Part shown: positions 9,525 through 17,190 of the stretch, piece after piece | Layout of the letters: each line of letters starts with the position of its first letter | Position numbering within the stretch: the stretch's first letter is position 1 | Source of the DNA: Belnapia rosea | GTDB taxonomy: Bacteria; Pseudomonadota; Alphaproteobacteria; Acetobacterales; Acetobacteraceae | Length of the DNA: 64,000 nt | NCBI RefSeq assembly: GCF_900101615.1 | Contig: NZ_FMZX01000008.1 | Location: forward strand, 113,217-177,216 | Reading direction: 5' to 3' | Translations under genes and position numbers: made by a program | Notes under the pieces: model-generated | Databases searched by the model: none | Seen by the model: only the letters and a program-made list of their open reading frames with translations | Told to the model about the DNA's origin: nothing

Positions 9525-10631
9525 TCAGCGGGCGTAGCGGTGGGGAACGAAAGGCATCGGCGTGACGCGGGCCGGGATCGGCTTGCCGCGCACGATCAAT
9601 TCGATCGGGGTGCCGTCCGCCGCATGGGGGCGGGCGACATAGCCCATGGCCATCGGACCACCGAGCGAGGGTCCGAAGCCGCCGGAGGTGATGCTGCCGA
9701 TGGTATCGCCACCGGGCACATGGATCATCGTCTCGCCCCGGGCCGGCTGGCGCCCTTCCGGCCGCAGCCCGACGCGCAAACGCGCCGTGCCATTGGCCAG
9801 TTCGTCGCGGACGCGCCCGGCGCCGGGGAAGTCCCATGCCATGCGGCGGCGCTTGCCGATGCTCCAGGTGAGCGCGGCCTCCACCGGGCTGGTGCTCTCG
9901 TCGATATCGGTGCCGTAGAGGCAGAGCCCGGCCTCGAGCCGCAGCGAATCGCGGGCGCCAAGGCCGGCCGGCTGGACACCGGGCAGGCCGAGCAGATGCT
10001 TCGCCAGGGCCTCCGCCTCCCCCGCCGGGGCGCTGATCTCCCAGCCATCCTCGCCGGTATAGCCGCTGCGGCTGGCGATGACGGGGATGCCGGCGATCTC
10101 CGCCTGCGCAATCCCCATGAAGGACAAGGCGGTCAGCGCCGGGGCGATGGGTGCCATGGCCGGTGCCGCGCCGGGGCCCTGGAGCGCGAGCAGCGCCCGG
10201 TCCGGCAGGCGGCGGAGCTGGACGCCCGTGGGCAGCACGGATTCGATCAGGGCGAAGTCGTCATGCTTCCGGCTGGCATTCACCACCAGGAGGAGGCGGT
10301 CGCCGAGATTGGCCACCATGAAGTCGTCGAAGATGCCGCCCTCCGGCGTCATCAGCAGGCCGTAGCGCTGGCGGCCGGGCTTCAGCGCCTGGATGTCGGC
10401 CGGCGTCACTCGCTCCAGCGCCGCAGCGGCGCCCTCGCCGAGCAATTCGGCCTGGCCCATATGGGAGACGTCGAACAGCCCGGCCGCGCTGCGGACATGC
10501 AGGTGCTCGGCCATGATCCCGGCCGGATATTGCACCGGCATGGCATAGCCGGCGAAGGCGACCATCCGCCCGCCAAGGGCGCGATGCAGGTCGGCAAGCG
10601 GTGTCTCGAACAGGGTCTCGGTATCGGCCAC
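9525..10631 (-). CDS. gcvT: Aminomethyltransferase, glycine cleavage T protein
   Basis: A 368-residue tetrahydrofolate-dependent enzyme that releases ammonia and forms 5,10-methylene-THF from the aminomethyl-loaded H protein. Family markers are [39 protein letters not shown] and the C-terminal [17 protein letters not shown]. The start chosen is the GTG at 10631, preceded by GGGGGA; this GTG is uncertain but no ATG gives a better N-terminus. The frame is open into the upstream leader, where a tandem glycine riboswitch lies, so longer starts can be rejected. It is the first gene of gcvT-gcvH-gcvP. Confidence 0.95.
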   Translation of the reverse strand: MADTETLFETPLADLHRALGGRMVAFAGYAMPVQYPAGIMAEHLHVRSAAGLFDVSHMGQAELLGEGAAAALERVTPADIQALKPGRQRYGLLMTPEGGIFDDFMVANLGDRLLLVVNASRKHDDFALIESVLPTGVQLRRLPDRALLALQGPGAAPAMAPIAPALTALSFMGIAQAEIAGIPVIASRSGYTGEDGWEISAPAGEAEALAKHLLGLPGVQPAGLGARDSLRLEAGLCLYGTDIDESTSPVEAALTWSIGKRRRMAWDFPGAGRVRDELANGTARLRVGLRPEGRQPARGETMIHVPGGDTIGSITSGGFGPSLGGPMAMGYVARPHAADGTPIELIVRGKPIPARVTPMPFVPHRYAR

Positions 10632-10677
10632 GGGTCCCCCGACCGCATCTGCGGCGTGAGTTGAAGTCCGTGGCCCC

Positions 10678-10875
10678 CCTCTGTCCGGTGAACCTGAGAG
10701 ATTCGGCCAGCGGCCTTCGGGCCGGGCCTTACTCCTTCGGTGCCAGCACCTTGCGGCACCAGGCTTTCCAGAGGTCCCTTCTCCGCGCGGCCCTTCTGCC
10801 TGAGCGTTTCCGGGGGCCGGTTGCGCCTTCGGCGGAGGCACCCGGTTGGCCGGGCAGCCCCTCTCTCCCGCGCGG
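10678..10875 (-). promoter_or_regulatory. Tandem glycine riboswitch upstream of gcvT
   Basis: Reading the minus strand from about 10875, two aptamer-like units follow each other. The first begins GGGAGAGAGG and has GCCGAAGGCGCAA, then CTCAGGCAGAAGG. The second begins near CCTCTGGAAAGCC and has CACCGAAGGAGTAAGG, then GAATCTCTCAGG and GGACAGAGG. These are the conserved pieces of the gcvT-element aptamer, in the right order and repeated twice, about 45 bases before the gcvT start. Glycine binding would switch the gcv operon on. Boundaries are approximate. Confidence 0.9.
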
Positions 10876-10934
10876 TATCTGCGGGTACGCCTGTCTAGCC
10901 CGGCGCGGCCCTTCGATGCAATGCCGCGCTGTGG

Positions 10935-11462
10935 TCAGCGCGGCCCGCGGCGGCGGTTGAGCGCCAGGTCCTCCGGCGTGAGCTGGAAGGAGACCAGCAG
11001 CCGGTAATCCGATGCCTGCCGGTTCTCCCCGACCGGCAGGGAGATCGAGACCGGCGCGCTGTCGATCGTGCTACGCGTCTCGTTGCGGCCGAAATTCACC
11101 CGCTCGACGAAGCCCTGCCGGCTGAGGATGGCGTCGGTGCGGCGGTCGATCACGGCGACGAACCAGGGCAGGTCGACGCTCCGCCCCTCCGAGGCGGCGC
11201 CGCGCTCGACGCTGAAGCCGGCGGTCATCTGCAAATTGATGCTGCGGTCGCCCCGCCCTGGCCTGCAGGAGCCGTTGAGGCCGATCAGCCGGGCGTCGAA
11301 ATCGAGGCCGGTCAGGTCCTGCGGGCCGCCGGGGCGGTAGCGGGTCAGGTCGGCGCCCTCTGCCAGCAGGCCCGGATTCGGGCAGGCGATCGGCAATTGG
11401 GTGCTGCCGCCGGCACCGCACCCGGCCAAAAGCAGGGCCAACAGGACAACTCTCGACCGCAT
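10935..11462 (-). CDS. Putative lipoprotein of unknown function
   Basis: A 175-residue protein starting MRSRVVLLALLLAGCGAGG, a signal sequence with a lipobox (L-A-G-C) whose cysteine is near residue 15. The ATG at 11462 is favoured because AAGGGGGA lies seven bases upstream; an ATG two codons earlier is possible. The mature part begins with a short Cys-containing segment, CPNPGLLAEGADLTRYRPGG, which often occurs in alphaproteobacterial envelope lipoproteins of unknown role. The rest is mostly beta-strand-like. It is divergent from ispH, and no partner gene is evident. Confidence 0.75.
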   Translation of the reverse strand: MRSRVVLLALLLAGCGAGGSTQLPIACPNPGLLAEGADLTRYRPGGPQDLTGLDFDARLIGLNGSCRPGRGDRSINLQMTAGFSVERGAASEGRSVDLPWFVAVIDRRTDAILSRQGFVERVNFGRNETRSTIDSAPVSISLPVGENRQASDYRLLVSFQLTPEDLALNRRRGPR

Positions 11463-11569
11463 CACCATATCCCCCTTGAGCCCGGACGGCGGGCCGCTAG
11501 TGTGCGCCCCGCCCACTGTGCCCGCCGGCCCGTCGGCACGGCAAATAGCGCCAGCGAGCGAGAGGCACC

Positions 11570-12553
11570 ATGGACCTGCACCCCGACGCGCACGAGCGCA
11601 ACCTGCCCCGGCTGAATGTCCTGCTGGCCGGGCCCCGCGGCTTCTGCGCCGGCGTGGACCGCGCGATCAAGATCGTGGAGGAGGCGATCCGCCGCTACGG
11701 CGCCCCTGTCTATGTCCGGCACGAAATCGTCCACAACCGCTTCGTCGTCGAAAGCCTGGAGCGCCAGGGCGCCATCTTCGTCGAGGAGCTGGACGAGGTG
11801 CCGGATGACGCGCCGGTGGTCTTCTCCGCCCATGGCGTGCCGAAATCGGTGCCCGCCGAGGCGAGCCGCCGCAAGCTCTTCTACCTGGACGCCACCTGCC
11901 CCCTCGTCAGCAAGGTGCATCGCGAGGCCGAGCAGCACTTCACCCGTGGCCGGCACATCCTGCTGATCGGCCATGCCGGCCACCCGGAGGTGGTCGGCAC
12001 CATGGGCCAGCTCCCCGAAGGCACGGTGACGCTGATCGAGGATGCCGCCCAGGCCCGCACCGCGCCGGTGCCCGGGGGGGTGCCGCTGGCCTTCATCACC
12101 CAGACCACCCTCTCGGTCGACGACACCACGGATATCGTGGCGGCACTGCGCGAGCGCTTCCCCGAGATCCATGCGCCGGCCAAGGAGGACATCTGCTACG
12201 CCACCACCAACCGCCAGGCGGCGGTGAAGGCGATCGCCAACCGGGCGGAGCTGATGGTGGTGGTTGGCGCGCCGAATTCCTCCAACTCCCTCCGTCTCGT
12301 CGAGGTGGCGGAACGCGCCGGTTGCCCACGGGCGGTGATGGTGCAGCGGGGCCGCGACCTCGACCTCTCGCTGGCCGAGGGCCTCGCCACCATCGGCGTC
12401 ACCGCCGGCGCCAGCGCCCCCGAGGTGCTGGTGGAGGAGGTGCTGACCCGGCTGCGCGAGCGTTTCACCCTGGTGATCGAGGAGGTCGTGGTCGCCGAGG
12501 AGACCATCACCTTCAAGCTGCCCGGCGCCCTCCAGACCGAAGGCGCACGCTAG
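11570..12553 (+). CDS. ispH: 4-hydroxy-3-methylbut-2-enyl diphosphate reductase
   Basis: A 327-residue iron-sulfur enzyme, the last step of the MEP isoprenoid pathway, making IPP and DMAPP. The three cluster cysteines are present in [23 protein letters not shown] and [11 protein letters not shown]. The substrate-binding His of EIVHNRFVV and the [13 protein letters not shown] segment are also there. The start at 11570 has GAGAGGCACC upstream. Six bases separate its stop from the next ATG (homoserine kinase), an arrangement common in alphaproteobacteria: ispH-thrB-rnhA. Confidence 0.97.
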   Translation: MDLHPDAHERNLPRLNVLLAGPRGFCAGVDRAIKIVEEAIRRYGAPVYVRHEIVHNRFVVESLERQGAIFVEELDEVPDDAPVVFSAHGVPKSVPAEASRRKLFYLDATCPLVSKVHREAEQHFTRGRHILLIGHAGHPEVVGTMGQLPEGTVTLIEDAAQARTAPVPGGVPLAFITQTTLSVDDTTDIVAALRERFPEIHAPAKEDICYATTNRQAAVKAIANRAELMVVVGAPNSSNSLRLVEVAERAGCPRAVMVQRGRDLDLSLAEGLATIGVTAGASAPEVLVEEVLTRLRERFTLVIEEVVVAEETITFKLPGALQTEGAR

Positions 12554-12559
12554 CCTCCC

Positions 12560-13540
12560 ATGGCCGTCTACACCGAAGTCACCGACGAGGCGCTGCGCAG
12601 CTTCCTCGCCGCCTATCCGCTCGGCGATCTCATCGCCTTCCGCGGCATCGCCGAGGGGGTGGAGAATTCCAACTACGCGCTGAAGACCAGGGCGGGCGAC
12701 TTCATCCTGACGCTCTACGAGAAGCGCGTCGATCCGGCGGAGCTGCCCTGGTTTCTCGGGCTGATGGAGCATCTGGCCGCCCGCGGACTGCGCTGCCCGC
12801 AGCCGGTGCAGGCCCGGGACGGGGTGGCGCTGCGCGAGCTGGCCGGGCGGCCGGCGGCGATCTGCACCTTCCTCCCCGGCGTCTGGCCCCGGCGCATCCG
12901 CCCGGAGCATGGCGCGCCGCTCGGCGAGGCGCTGGCCCGGCTGCATGCGGCAGGGGCGGATTTCACCGCCATCCGTCCGAACGGCCTCGGCCCCGCCAGC
13001 TGGGGGCCGCTGCTCGACCGTTGCCGGGCCGGGGGCGATGCCGTGCATCCGGGCCTGATCACCGAGCTGGACCGGACGCTGTCCGGCATCCTCGCCGCCT
13101 GGCCGGCGCCGGGGCAGCTGCCGGCCGGCCAGATCCATGCCGACCTCTTCCCCGACAATGTCTTCTTCCTCGACGGGCCGGACGGGAAACCCGCCGTATC
13201 CGGCCTGATCGACTTCTACTTCGCCTGCACGGACCTGCTCGCCTATGACATCGCCGTCTGCCTCAATGCCTGGTGCTTCGAGACGGATGGCTCCTTCAAC
13301 GTGACGCGGGCGCATGCGGTGCTCGCCGCCTATCAGCGGGTGCGGCCGCTCTCGGCCGAGGAGCGGGCGGCGCTGCCGGTGCTCTGCCGCGGCGCGGCCA
13401 TCCGTTTCCTCCTCACCCGCCTCTACGACTGGATGGCGACGCCGCCCGGGGCGCTGGTGACGCGGAAGGACCCCCTGGAATACCTGGCGAAGCTCCGCTT
13501 CTTCGCCGCAGCCGAAGGGCCCCGCGCCATTGGCCTCTGA
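12560..13540 (+). CDS. thrB: Homoserine kinase, aminoglycoside-phosphotransferase fold
   Basis: A 326-residue kinase of the APH-like ThrB type found in alphaproteobacteria, phosphorylating homoserine for threonine synthesis. The N-terminus [19 protein letters not shown] and the segment GVENSNYAL are typical. The catalytic loop is [12 protein letters not shown] and the magnesium site is GLIDFYFAC. It starts just after ispH and overlaps rnhA by 11 bases, so the three genes are likely one transcript. Confidence 0.95.
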   Translation: MAVYTEVTDEALRSFLAAYPLGDLIAFRGIAEGVENSNYALKTRAGDFILTLYEKRVDPAELPWFLGLMEHLAARGLRCPQPVQARDGVALRELAGRPAAICTFLPGVWPRRIRPEHGAPLGEALARLHAAGADFTAIRPNGLGPASWGPLLDRCRAGGDAVHPGLITELDRTLSGILAAWPAPGQLPAGQIHADLFPDNVFFLDGPDGKPAVSGLIDFYFACTDLLAYDIAVCLNAWCFETDGSFNVTRAHAVLAAYQRVRPLSAEERAALPVLCRGAAIRFLLTRLYDWMATPPGALVTRKDPLEYLAKLRFFAAAEGPRAIGL

Positions 13541-14024
13541 CAAGACAAGCCCCGACGGGACAAGCGCCGCCGAGACAAGCCCCGGCGAGACCCAGGCGGT
13601 CGAGATCTGGACCGATGGCGGGTGCAAGCCGAATCCCGGACCGGGCGGCTGGGCCGCGATCCTCCGCTTCGGCGGGGCGGAGCGGGAGCTTTCGGGCAGC
13701 GATGCGGAGACGACCAACAACCGCATGGAGCTCATGGCGGCGATCAGCGCGCTCGAGGCGCTGAAGCGCCCCTGCCGCGTGGTGCTGCACACTGACAGCG
13801 AGTATGTCCGCAACGGCATCAGCCGCTGGATCAACGGCTGGGTGCGGAACAACTGGCGCAACTCGGCGAAGGAGCCGGTGGCCAACATGGCGCTCTGGCA
13901 GCGCCTGCTGGCGGCGGCCAAGCCGCATCAGGTGGAATGGCGCTGGGTCCGCGGCCATGCCGGCGACCCGATGAACGAGCGGGCCGACCGGCTGGCGACC
14001 GAGGCGCGGCTGCGGCTCGGCTGA
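13530..14024 (+). CDS. rnhA: Ribonuclease HI
   Basis: A 164-residue endonuclease that cuts the RNA strand of RNA-DNA hybrids. All four acidic catalytic residues are in place: Asp in [11 protein letters not shown], Glu in NNRMELMAA, Asp in [10 protein letters not shown], Asp in NERADRLA. The only reasonable start is the TTG at 13530, inside the end of thrB, which gives a short Ser/Thr-rich leader before VEIWTDGG; no ATG is available before the first catalytic Asp. The unusual start plus overlap suggests translational coupling to thrB. Confidence 0.95.
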   Translation: MASDKTSPDGTSAAETSPGETQAVEIWTDGGCKPNPGPGGWAAILRFGGAERELSGSDAETTNNRMELMAAISALEALKRPCRVVLHTDSEYVRNGISRWINGWVRNNWRNSAKEPVANMALWQRLLAAAKPHQVEWRWVRGHAGDPMNERADRLATEARLRLG

Positions 14025-14616
14025 AGTCCTGTGAATTCTCGCATAAAGGGTCATTTTGGCTTGCATAATGTCACAGTAACGAGTCAAGTAAATCGGGTTC
14101 GTTGGACAGTCATTACGCACAAATCCGCTTGGCGTAGGTCGCTTTTGGCGGCCACAACCATAAGCTCAATCCTCCGGCGCAGTCCTGCTGGCATCATATT
14201 TTTTTTATTGGAGTCCATGCAGTAGAAAGCCTCCACGATTCCGAGGCATCCGGACCGGGGCGTGCCGCTAACTCTTAGAGGCTGTGCCGATCAGCGTTTC
14301 TGCATCGCACGCTATATTTCCGGCACGGCTCCAGGAGTTGCGCCTGGACGCCATTTCCTTGACAAGACTGACAGTTCGCAAGCGTGGCGCCCTAAGGAAA
14401 CGGTGCCGCTCAAGGAAAGACGTCTGACGAGGGGGCTGCCCGATCGCCGTGTGCCATCCGGCACCATCGCCCTGGTGCCGCCGGTCGGCAGTCAGCCACG
14501 AGGCCAAAGTGTCTGCCTGTTAACACGAGCAAGAAATGCACCAGTGCCCGGCCTCGCCGGTCAACGCTGCGTCGACGGGCGCCGCTCCGGACGATGGCCA
14601 GGGCGACGCCCAGCAG
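14025..14616. other. Gene-free spacer with a low-GC segment
   Basis: No convincing gene. About 14030-14260 is clearly richer in A and T than its surroundings and ends with a run of eight T at 14199-14206. The rest is GC-rich but the open frames on both strands have no start signal or recognisable product. The composition change marks the transition from the core genes on the left to the copper island on the right. Confidence 0.6.
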
Positions 14617-14892
14617 TCACCTCGCCGCCGGTTGCCCTCTGGTCCGCCGCTCCCCGCGCCAGTGGCGCCAAACCTCCCACGCCAGCCGGGCCAGCATCGC
14701 GCCGCCCAGGACCGTCGTGCCGACACCAACCCCCCAGAGGCCGAGAACGGCCGCAGCGGCGCCGATGGTCGAACCCGGCGCCACGACGCCGTCCAGCCAG
14801 CCCCTCGGCAGCGGCTCGCCGCCGAAGGCCATGAGCGCGACCCCAGTCGCGGTGATCACCGCCATCATTGCGGTGTAGGACGCCAGCCTCAT
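14617..14892 (-). CDS. Small two-helix membrane protein
   Basis: A 91-residue protein with AGGGGGT placed seven bases before the ATG at 14892. Two hydrophobic segments are seen, roughly residues 5-25 and 41-70, separated by a short Gly/Pro-rich loop, followed by a basic Trp/Arg-rich tail. No family is recognised. It faces the next gene divergently, across a gap of 116 bases. Confidence 0.55.
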   Translation of the reverse strand: MRLASYTAMMAVITATGVALMAFGGEPLPRGWLDGVVAPGSTIGAAAAVLGLWGVGVGTTVLGGAMLARLAWEVWRHWRGERRTRGQPAAR

Positions 14893-15008
14893 GGTTCGAC
14901 CCCCTGCCCCATGGCCATCGGGAACGCGCGGGCAGCATAGGGGCTCCGGAGGCCGTTGCCAGGATGCCGTGGTCCCGGGCTAGGCTCGCGCCCGCAGGAG
15001 GACGCCCC

Positions 15009-15317
15009 ATGCCCCCCTACCCGCCCGACCCCGTCGTCCAGGCCGAGGCCCGGCGCCTCGCCGCCGAGGATCTGGACCGCGACCTCGGCCGGGTCGCCGA
15101 GATGCTGGCCGAGCGTGGCCACCGCGGCCCGGACGGCGAGCCCTACCCCGCGCGCACCGTGGCGAACCTGCTCGACGAGGAACTCCGCCGCAGGCGCGAG
15201 GCGAGGTGGCGCGAGCGGAGCCTCGGGGCGGCCGAGGACTTCGACCGCTGGCTCGAGGACGAGGGGCGCCACTTCCTGGCTGGCGGCGGCGGAGACCAAG
15301 GCGGCCGGGAACGCTAG
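15009..15317 (+). CDS. Hypothetical acidic/basic helical protein
   Basis: A 102-residue protein with a strong AGGAGG ahead of the ATG at 15009. It is highly charged (many Arg, Glu and Asp) and helical, with PYPARTVANLLDEELRRRREA in the centre. A region GHRGPDGEPYPARTVANLL resembles the short DNA-recombinase motif in which a helix-turn-helix chooses a nucleotide sequence, but this is weak. No membrane or signal segment. Function unknown. Confidence 0.6.
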   Translation: MPPYPPDPVVQAEARRLAAEDLDRDLGRVAEMLAERGHRGPDGEPYPARTVANLLDEELRRRREARWRERSLGAAEDFDRWLEDEGRHFLAGGGGDQGGRER

Positions 15318-15834
15318 TCGGGCGCGCCAAGCCCGTTCGCTTGGCCCACCAGCATGTTGAGCCGCCTGTGGCGCGACTCGTCCGCCCCATGGCCGCCAGA
15401 CGTCGTCTCGGCAGGCCATCGGACGCGCAGGGTCGTTCGTACGGCAGAACGCCGCCCAGGCCGCGGGAGCTCCGTCCGGGGGAGGCGGACAGCCCGCATT
15501 CAAGCTCTCGGGTCAGACCGGCGCACCGGCAGCACCGACGGGCGCTCCGCCAGTGCACGGAAGTGGGTCTTCATCGCACGGTGTAGGGGCACCGCGCGGG
15601 AGGCACAGCCGGTCACCCACGACCCTTGGCGCGCGGCGAAGCCGGGGGACGAGCGTCGCTGGCATGTCGGCGGGCTTGCGGTCCAGCGCGTCGTGGCGAC
15701 GGTGAACCCTCGCAGCCTTGCGCTCCTCCGGTGGCGCTCCGGCGCTCGCCTTGCCCAAATGACGTCGCTTGGGCGCCTCGAACGGGACACACCGGCGTTC
15801 CATGTTCGAGGCGTCAGAATGGGAGAAAACCCAC
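15318..15834. other. Gene-free stretch with a leader inverted repeat
   Basis: No believable gene; the open frames overlap on both strands and have no start signals. Just before the His-rich gene, CGCCTCGAAC (15774-15783) and GTTCGAGGCG (15804-15813) form a perfect 10-bp inverted repeat with a 20-base loop, only about 20 bases from the ATG. It could be an operator or an mRNA hairpin in the leader. Confidence 0.5.
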
Positions 15835-16122
15835 ATGCGCCGGGTCAACCTCGTCTTCGGGCTGGCTCTGCTGGCCACGATTCCCGCCTGCGCCCAACCC
15901 CTCCACTACGGGGCGGAACCCGCCTACCAAGCCTACGGCCCGGCACCTTACGCGGTCGCCCCGCGCTACTGGGGTGGCGGGTGGGGTGGCGGTCACCACC
16001 ATGCAGCGCCGCGGCATCGCCACCACGGCGGCCACCACCACCCTCACCACGGCGGGCATCACCACCGCGGTGGGCACGGTCACCACGGTGGTCACCATCA
16101 CGGCGGCGGCCACCGTCACTGA
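15835..16122 (+). CDS. Exported histidine-rich protein, probable metal binder
   Basis: A 95-residue protein. The ATG at 15835 follows GGGAGA by eight bases. The start MRRVNLVFGLALLATIPACAQ is a signal sequence, possibly with a lipobox (I-P-A-C). After a Tyr/Ala/Pro-rich stretch, the last 45 residues are nearly all His and Gly (for example HHHAAPRHRHHGGHHH), a composition that binds Cu, Ni or Zn. It sits at the edge of the copper gene cluster. A metal-buffering role in the periplasm is inferred. Confidence 0.7.
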   Translation: MRRVNLVFGLALLATIPACAQPLHYGAEPAYQAYGPAPYAVAPRYWGGGWGGGHHHAAPRHRHHGGHHHPHHGGHHHRGGHGHHGGHHHGGGHRH

Positions 16123-16226
16123 CGCCACGCGCCTTGGCTGGCCTTTTCGGCCGTGGCGCGACTCCCGGGACGAGGCTGCCTGTGAACGCGGCACCACAGG
16201 CTGCGCGCTCCCTCGGGACCAGCGCC

Positions 16227-16424
16227 TCAGTCGCAGGAACACCCCGGTGCCAGGTCCCGAGCCACGGCGAGATAGGCGTTGGCCAGTACGGACCCCGGCA
16301 GCGCGTCCCCGCAGAGCGCCTCCAGAGCACGCAGCAGGTGCTCGGCTGCCTCCAACTGGCCCTCGGCCAAGGCCCGCTCGAGAGCGGCCAGGACCTGTTC
16401 CTCGAGTTGCGGTGCATCCGTCAT
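16227..16424 (-). CDS. Small helical protein under a CueR-type promoter
   Basis: A 65-residue acidic protein starting at the ATG at 16424 with AGGAGG upstream. It is predicted to be helical, with two Leu/Ala/Glu repeats (LEEQVLAALERALAEG, LEAAEHLLRALEAL), one inner Cys and a C-terminal C-S-C-D. A CueR-like dyad and a GACAAAG-type box lie immediately upstream in the correct orientation, so it is probably copper-induced. No family recognised; a copper carrier through the C-terminal C-x-C is possible. Confidence 0.65.
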   Translation of the reverse strand: MTDAPQLEEQVLAALERALAEGQLEAAEHLLRALEALCGDALPGSVLANAYLAVARDLAPGCSCD

Positions 16425-16471
16425 CGGCGCCTCCCTCCTGGGCCACGGCGGGCCGCCAGCGAAGGTGGGGG

Positions 16472-16492
16472 CTGCCTCCGTGGGAGGGTCAA
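16472..16492 (-). promoter_or_regulatory. CueR-type operator/promoter
   Basis: On the minus strand: TTGACCCTCCCACGGAGGCAG. It combines a -35 hexamer with a CCTCC/GGAGG dyad in the long spacer, as in MerR-family copper promoters, and matches the three other copies in this window. It lies about 50 bases upstream of the 65-aa gene. Confidence 0.65.
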
Positions 16493-16500
16493 GGGCCGCT

Positions 16501-16513
16501 TTCATACTTTGTC
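16501..16513 (-). promoter_or_regulatory. GACAAAG-type box, copy 1 (degenerate)
   Basis: On the minus strand: GACAAAGTATGAA. It matches the consensus GACAAAGNATGTC except for the last two bases. It lies just upstream of the CueR-type box of the 65-aa gene; the divergent Met-rich lipoprotein gene starts about 145 bases the other way. Confidence 0.5.
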
Positions 16514-16657
16514 ACACGGCTTGGACGCTCCGGACGGAGGCACCCGGCATCTTCCCGGATACGGTGGCGTTCCCCGCAACAAGGCGGGCCGTCGGCGCCT
16601 GCTGGCGCCGCGGCCAACCGACGAACGCGGACACGACAACCAAGGAGACACGCCGGG

Positions 16658-17020
16658 ATGATTGACACCAAGACGCTCCGCCGCACCGGCCTAGCGCTGG
16701 CGCTGGGCCTATCGCTCGCGGCTTGCGCCCAGCAGCAGAGCCCGCCGCCCGCCCAGCGGACCGGCGGCATGTCGGGCATGGGCTCGCAAGGCATGGCGGG
16801 GCACAACATGTCCGGGATGTCCGGCATGCAGGGGCACGACATGCGCGGCATGAACATGCAGCAGATGATGGCCCACTGCGCCCAGATGCGTCAGCAGATG
16901 CGGCCGGGCGCCACGATGAGCGCCGACATGCAGGCGATGATGGCGCACTGCGACCAGATGCACCCGCAGGCGGGCACGGCTGGCGCCGCGTCCGGAGGCG
17001 CAACCCAGCACAGACACTGA
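16658..17020 (+). CDS. Met/His-rich lipoprotein, copper-associated (paralogue 1)
   Basis: A 120-residue protein starting at the ATG at 16658 with AAGGAGA upstream. The signal sequence ends L-A-A-C, a lipobox with Cys near residue 23. The mature part is very rich in Met, Gly, His and Gln, with repeated G-M-S-G-M and G-M-x-G-H units. The C-terminal domain MMAHCAQMRQQMRPGATMSADMQAMMAHC is shared with the gene at 35447-35746. Met and His clusters are usual ligands of Cu(I) and Cu(II) in the periplasm. An outer-envelope copper-binding role is inferred; no enzyme motif is seen. Confidence 0.75.
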   Translation: MIDTKTLRRTGLALALGLSLAACAQQQSPPPAQRTGGMSGMGSQGMAGHNMSGMSGMQGHDMRGMNMQQMMAHCAQMRQQMRPGATMSADMQAMMAHCDQMHPQAGTAGAASGGATQHRH

Positions 17021-17039
17021 CGAAGCCCAGAAGTGGCAA

Positions 17040-17069
17040 CCCGACGTCCAAGGCATACTGGACGTCGGG
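17040..17069 (+). terminator. Stem-loop after the Met-rich lipoprotein gene
   Basis: CCCGACGTCCA, loop of 8 bases, TGGACGTCGGG: a perfect 11-bp stem starting 20 bases after the stop codon. No T run follows, so it is a weak terminator or an mRNA-protecting hairpin between convergent genes. Confidence 0.5.
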
Positions 17070-17190
17070 CTTGCGGCGTGCCGCCAAGGGCATACCGAGT
17101 GCGTTCTAGCCGTTTTGATCCACGCCCGGCATGCCGGGGAGGGCAAGGATTAACCTGCCTTCCTCAAGGATACTTCAGTCAACGGGACCA

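Noticed and set aside
11462..13921. 819-codon open frame on the minus strand
   Set aside because: Opposite ispH, thrB and rnhA, all of which have complete catalytic motifs. It has none.
14262..14834. 190-codon open frame on the plus strand
   Set aside because: Arg/Pro-rich, without a ribosome site, and opposite a small membrane protein that has a good start signal.
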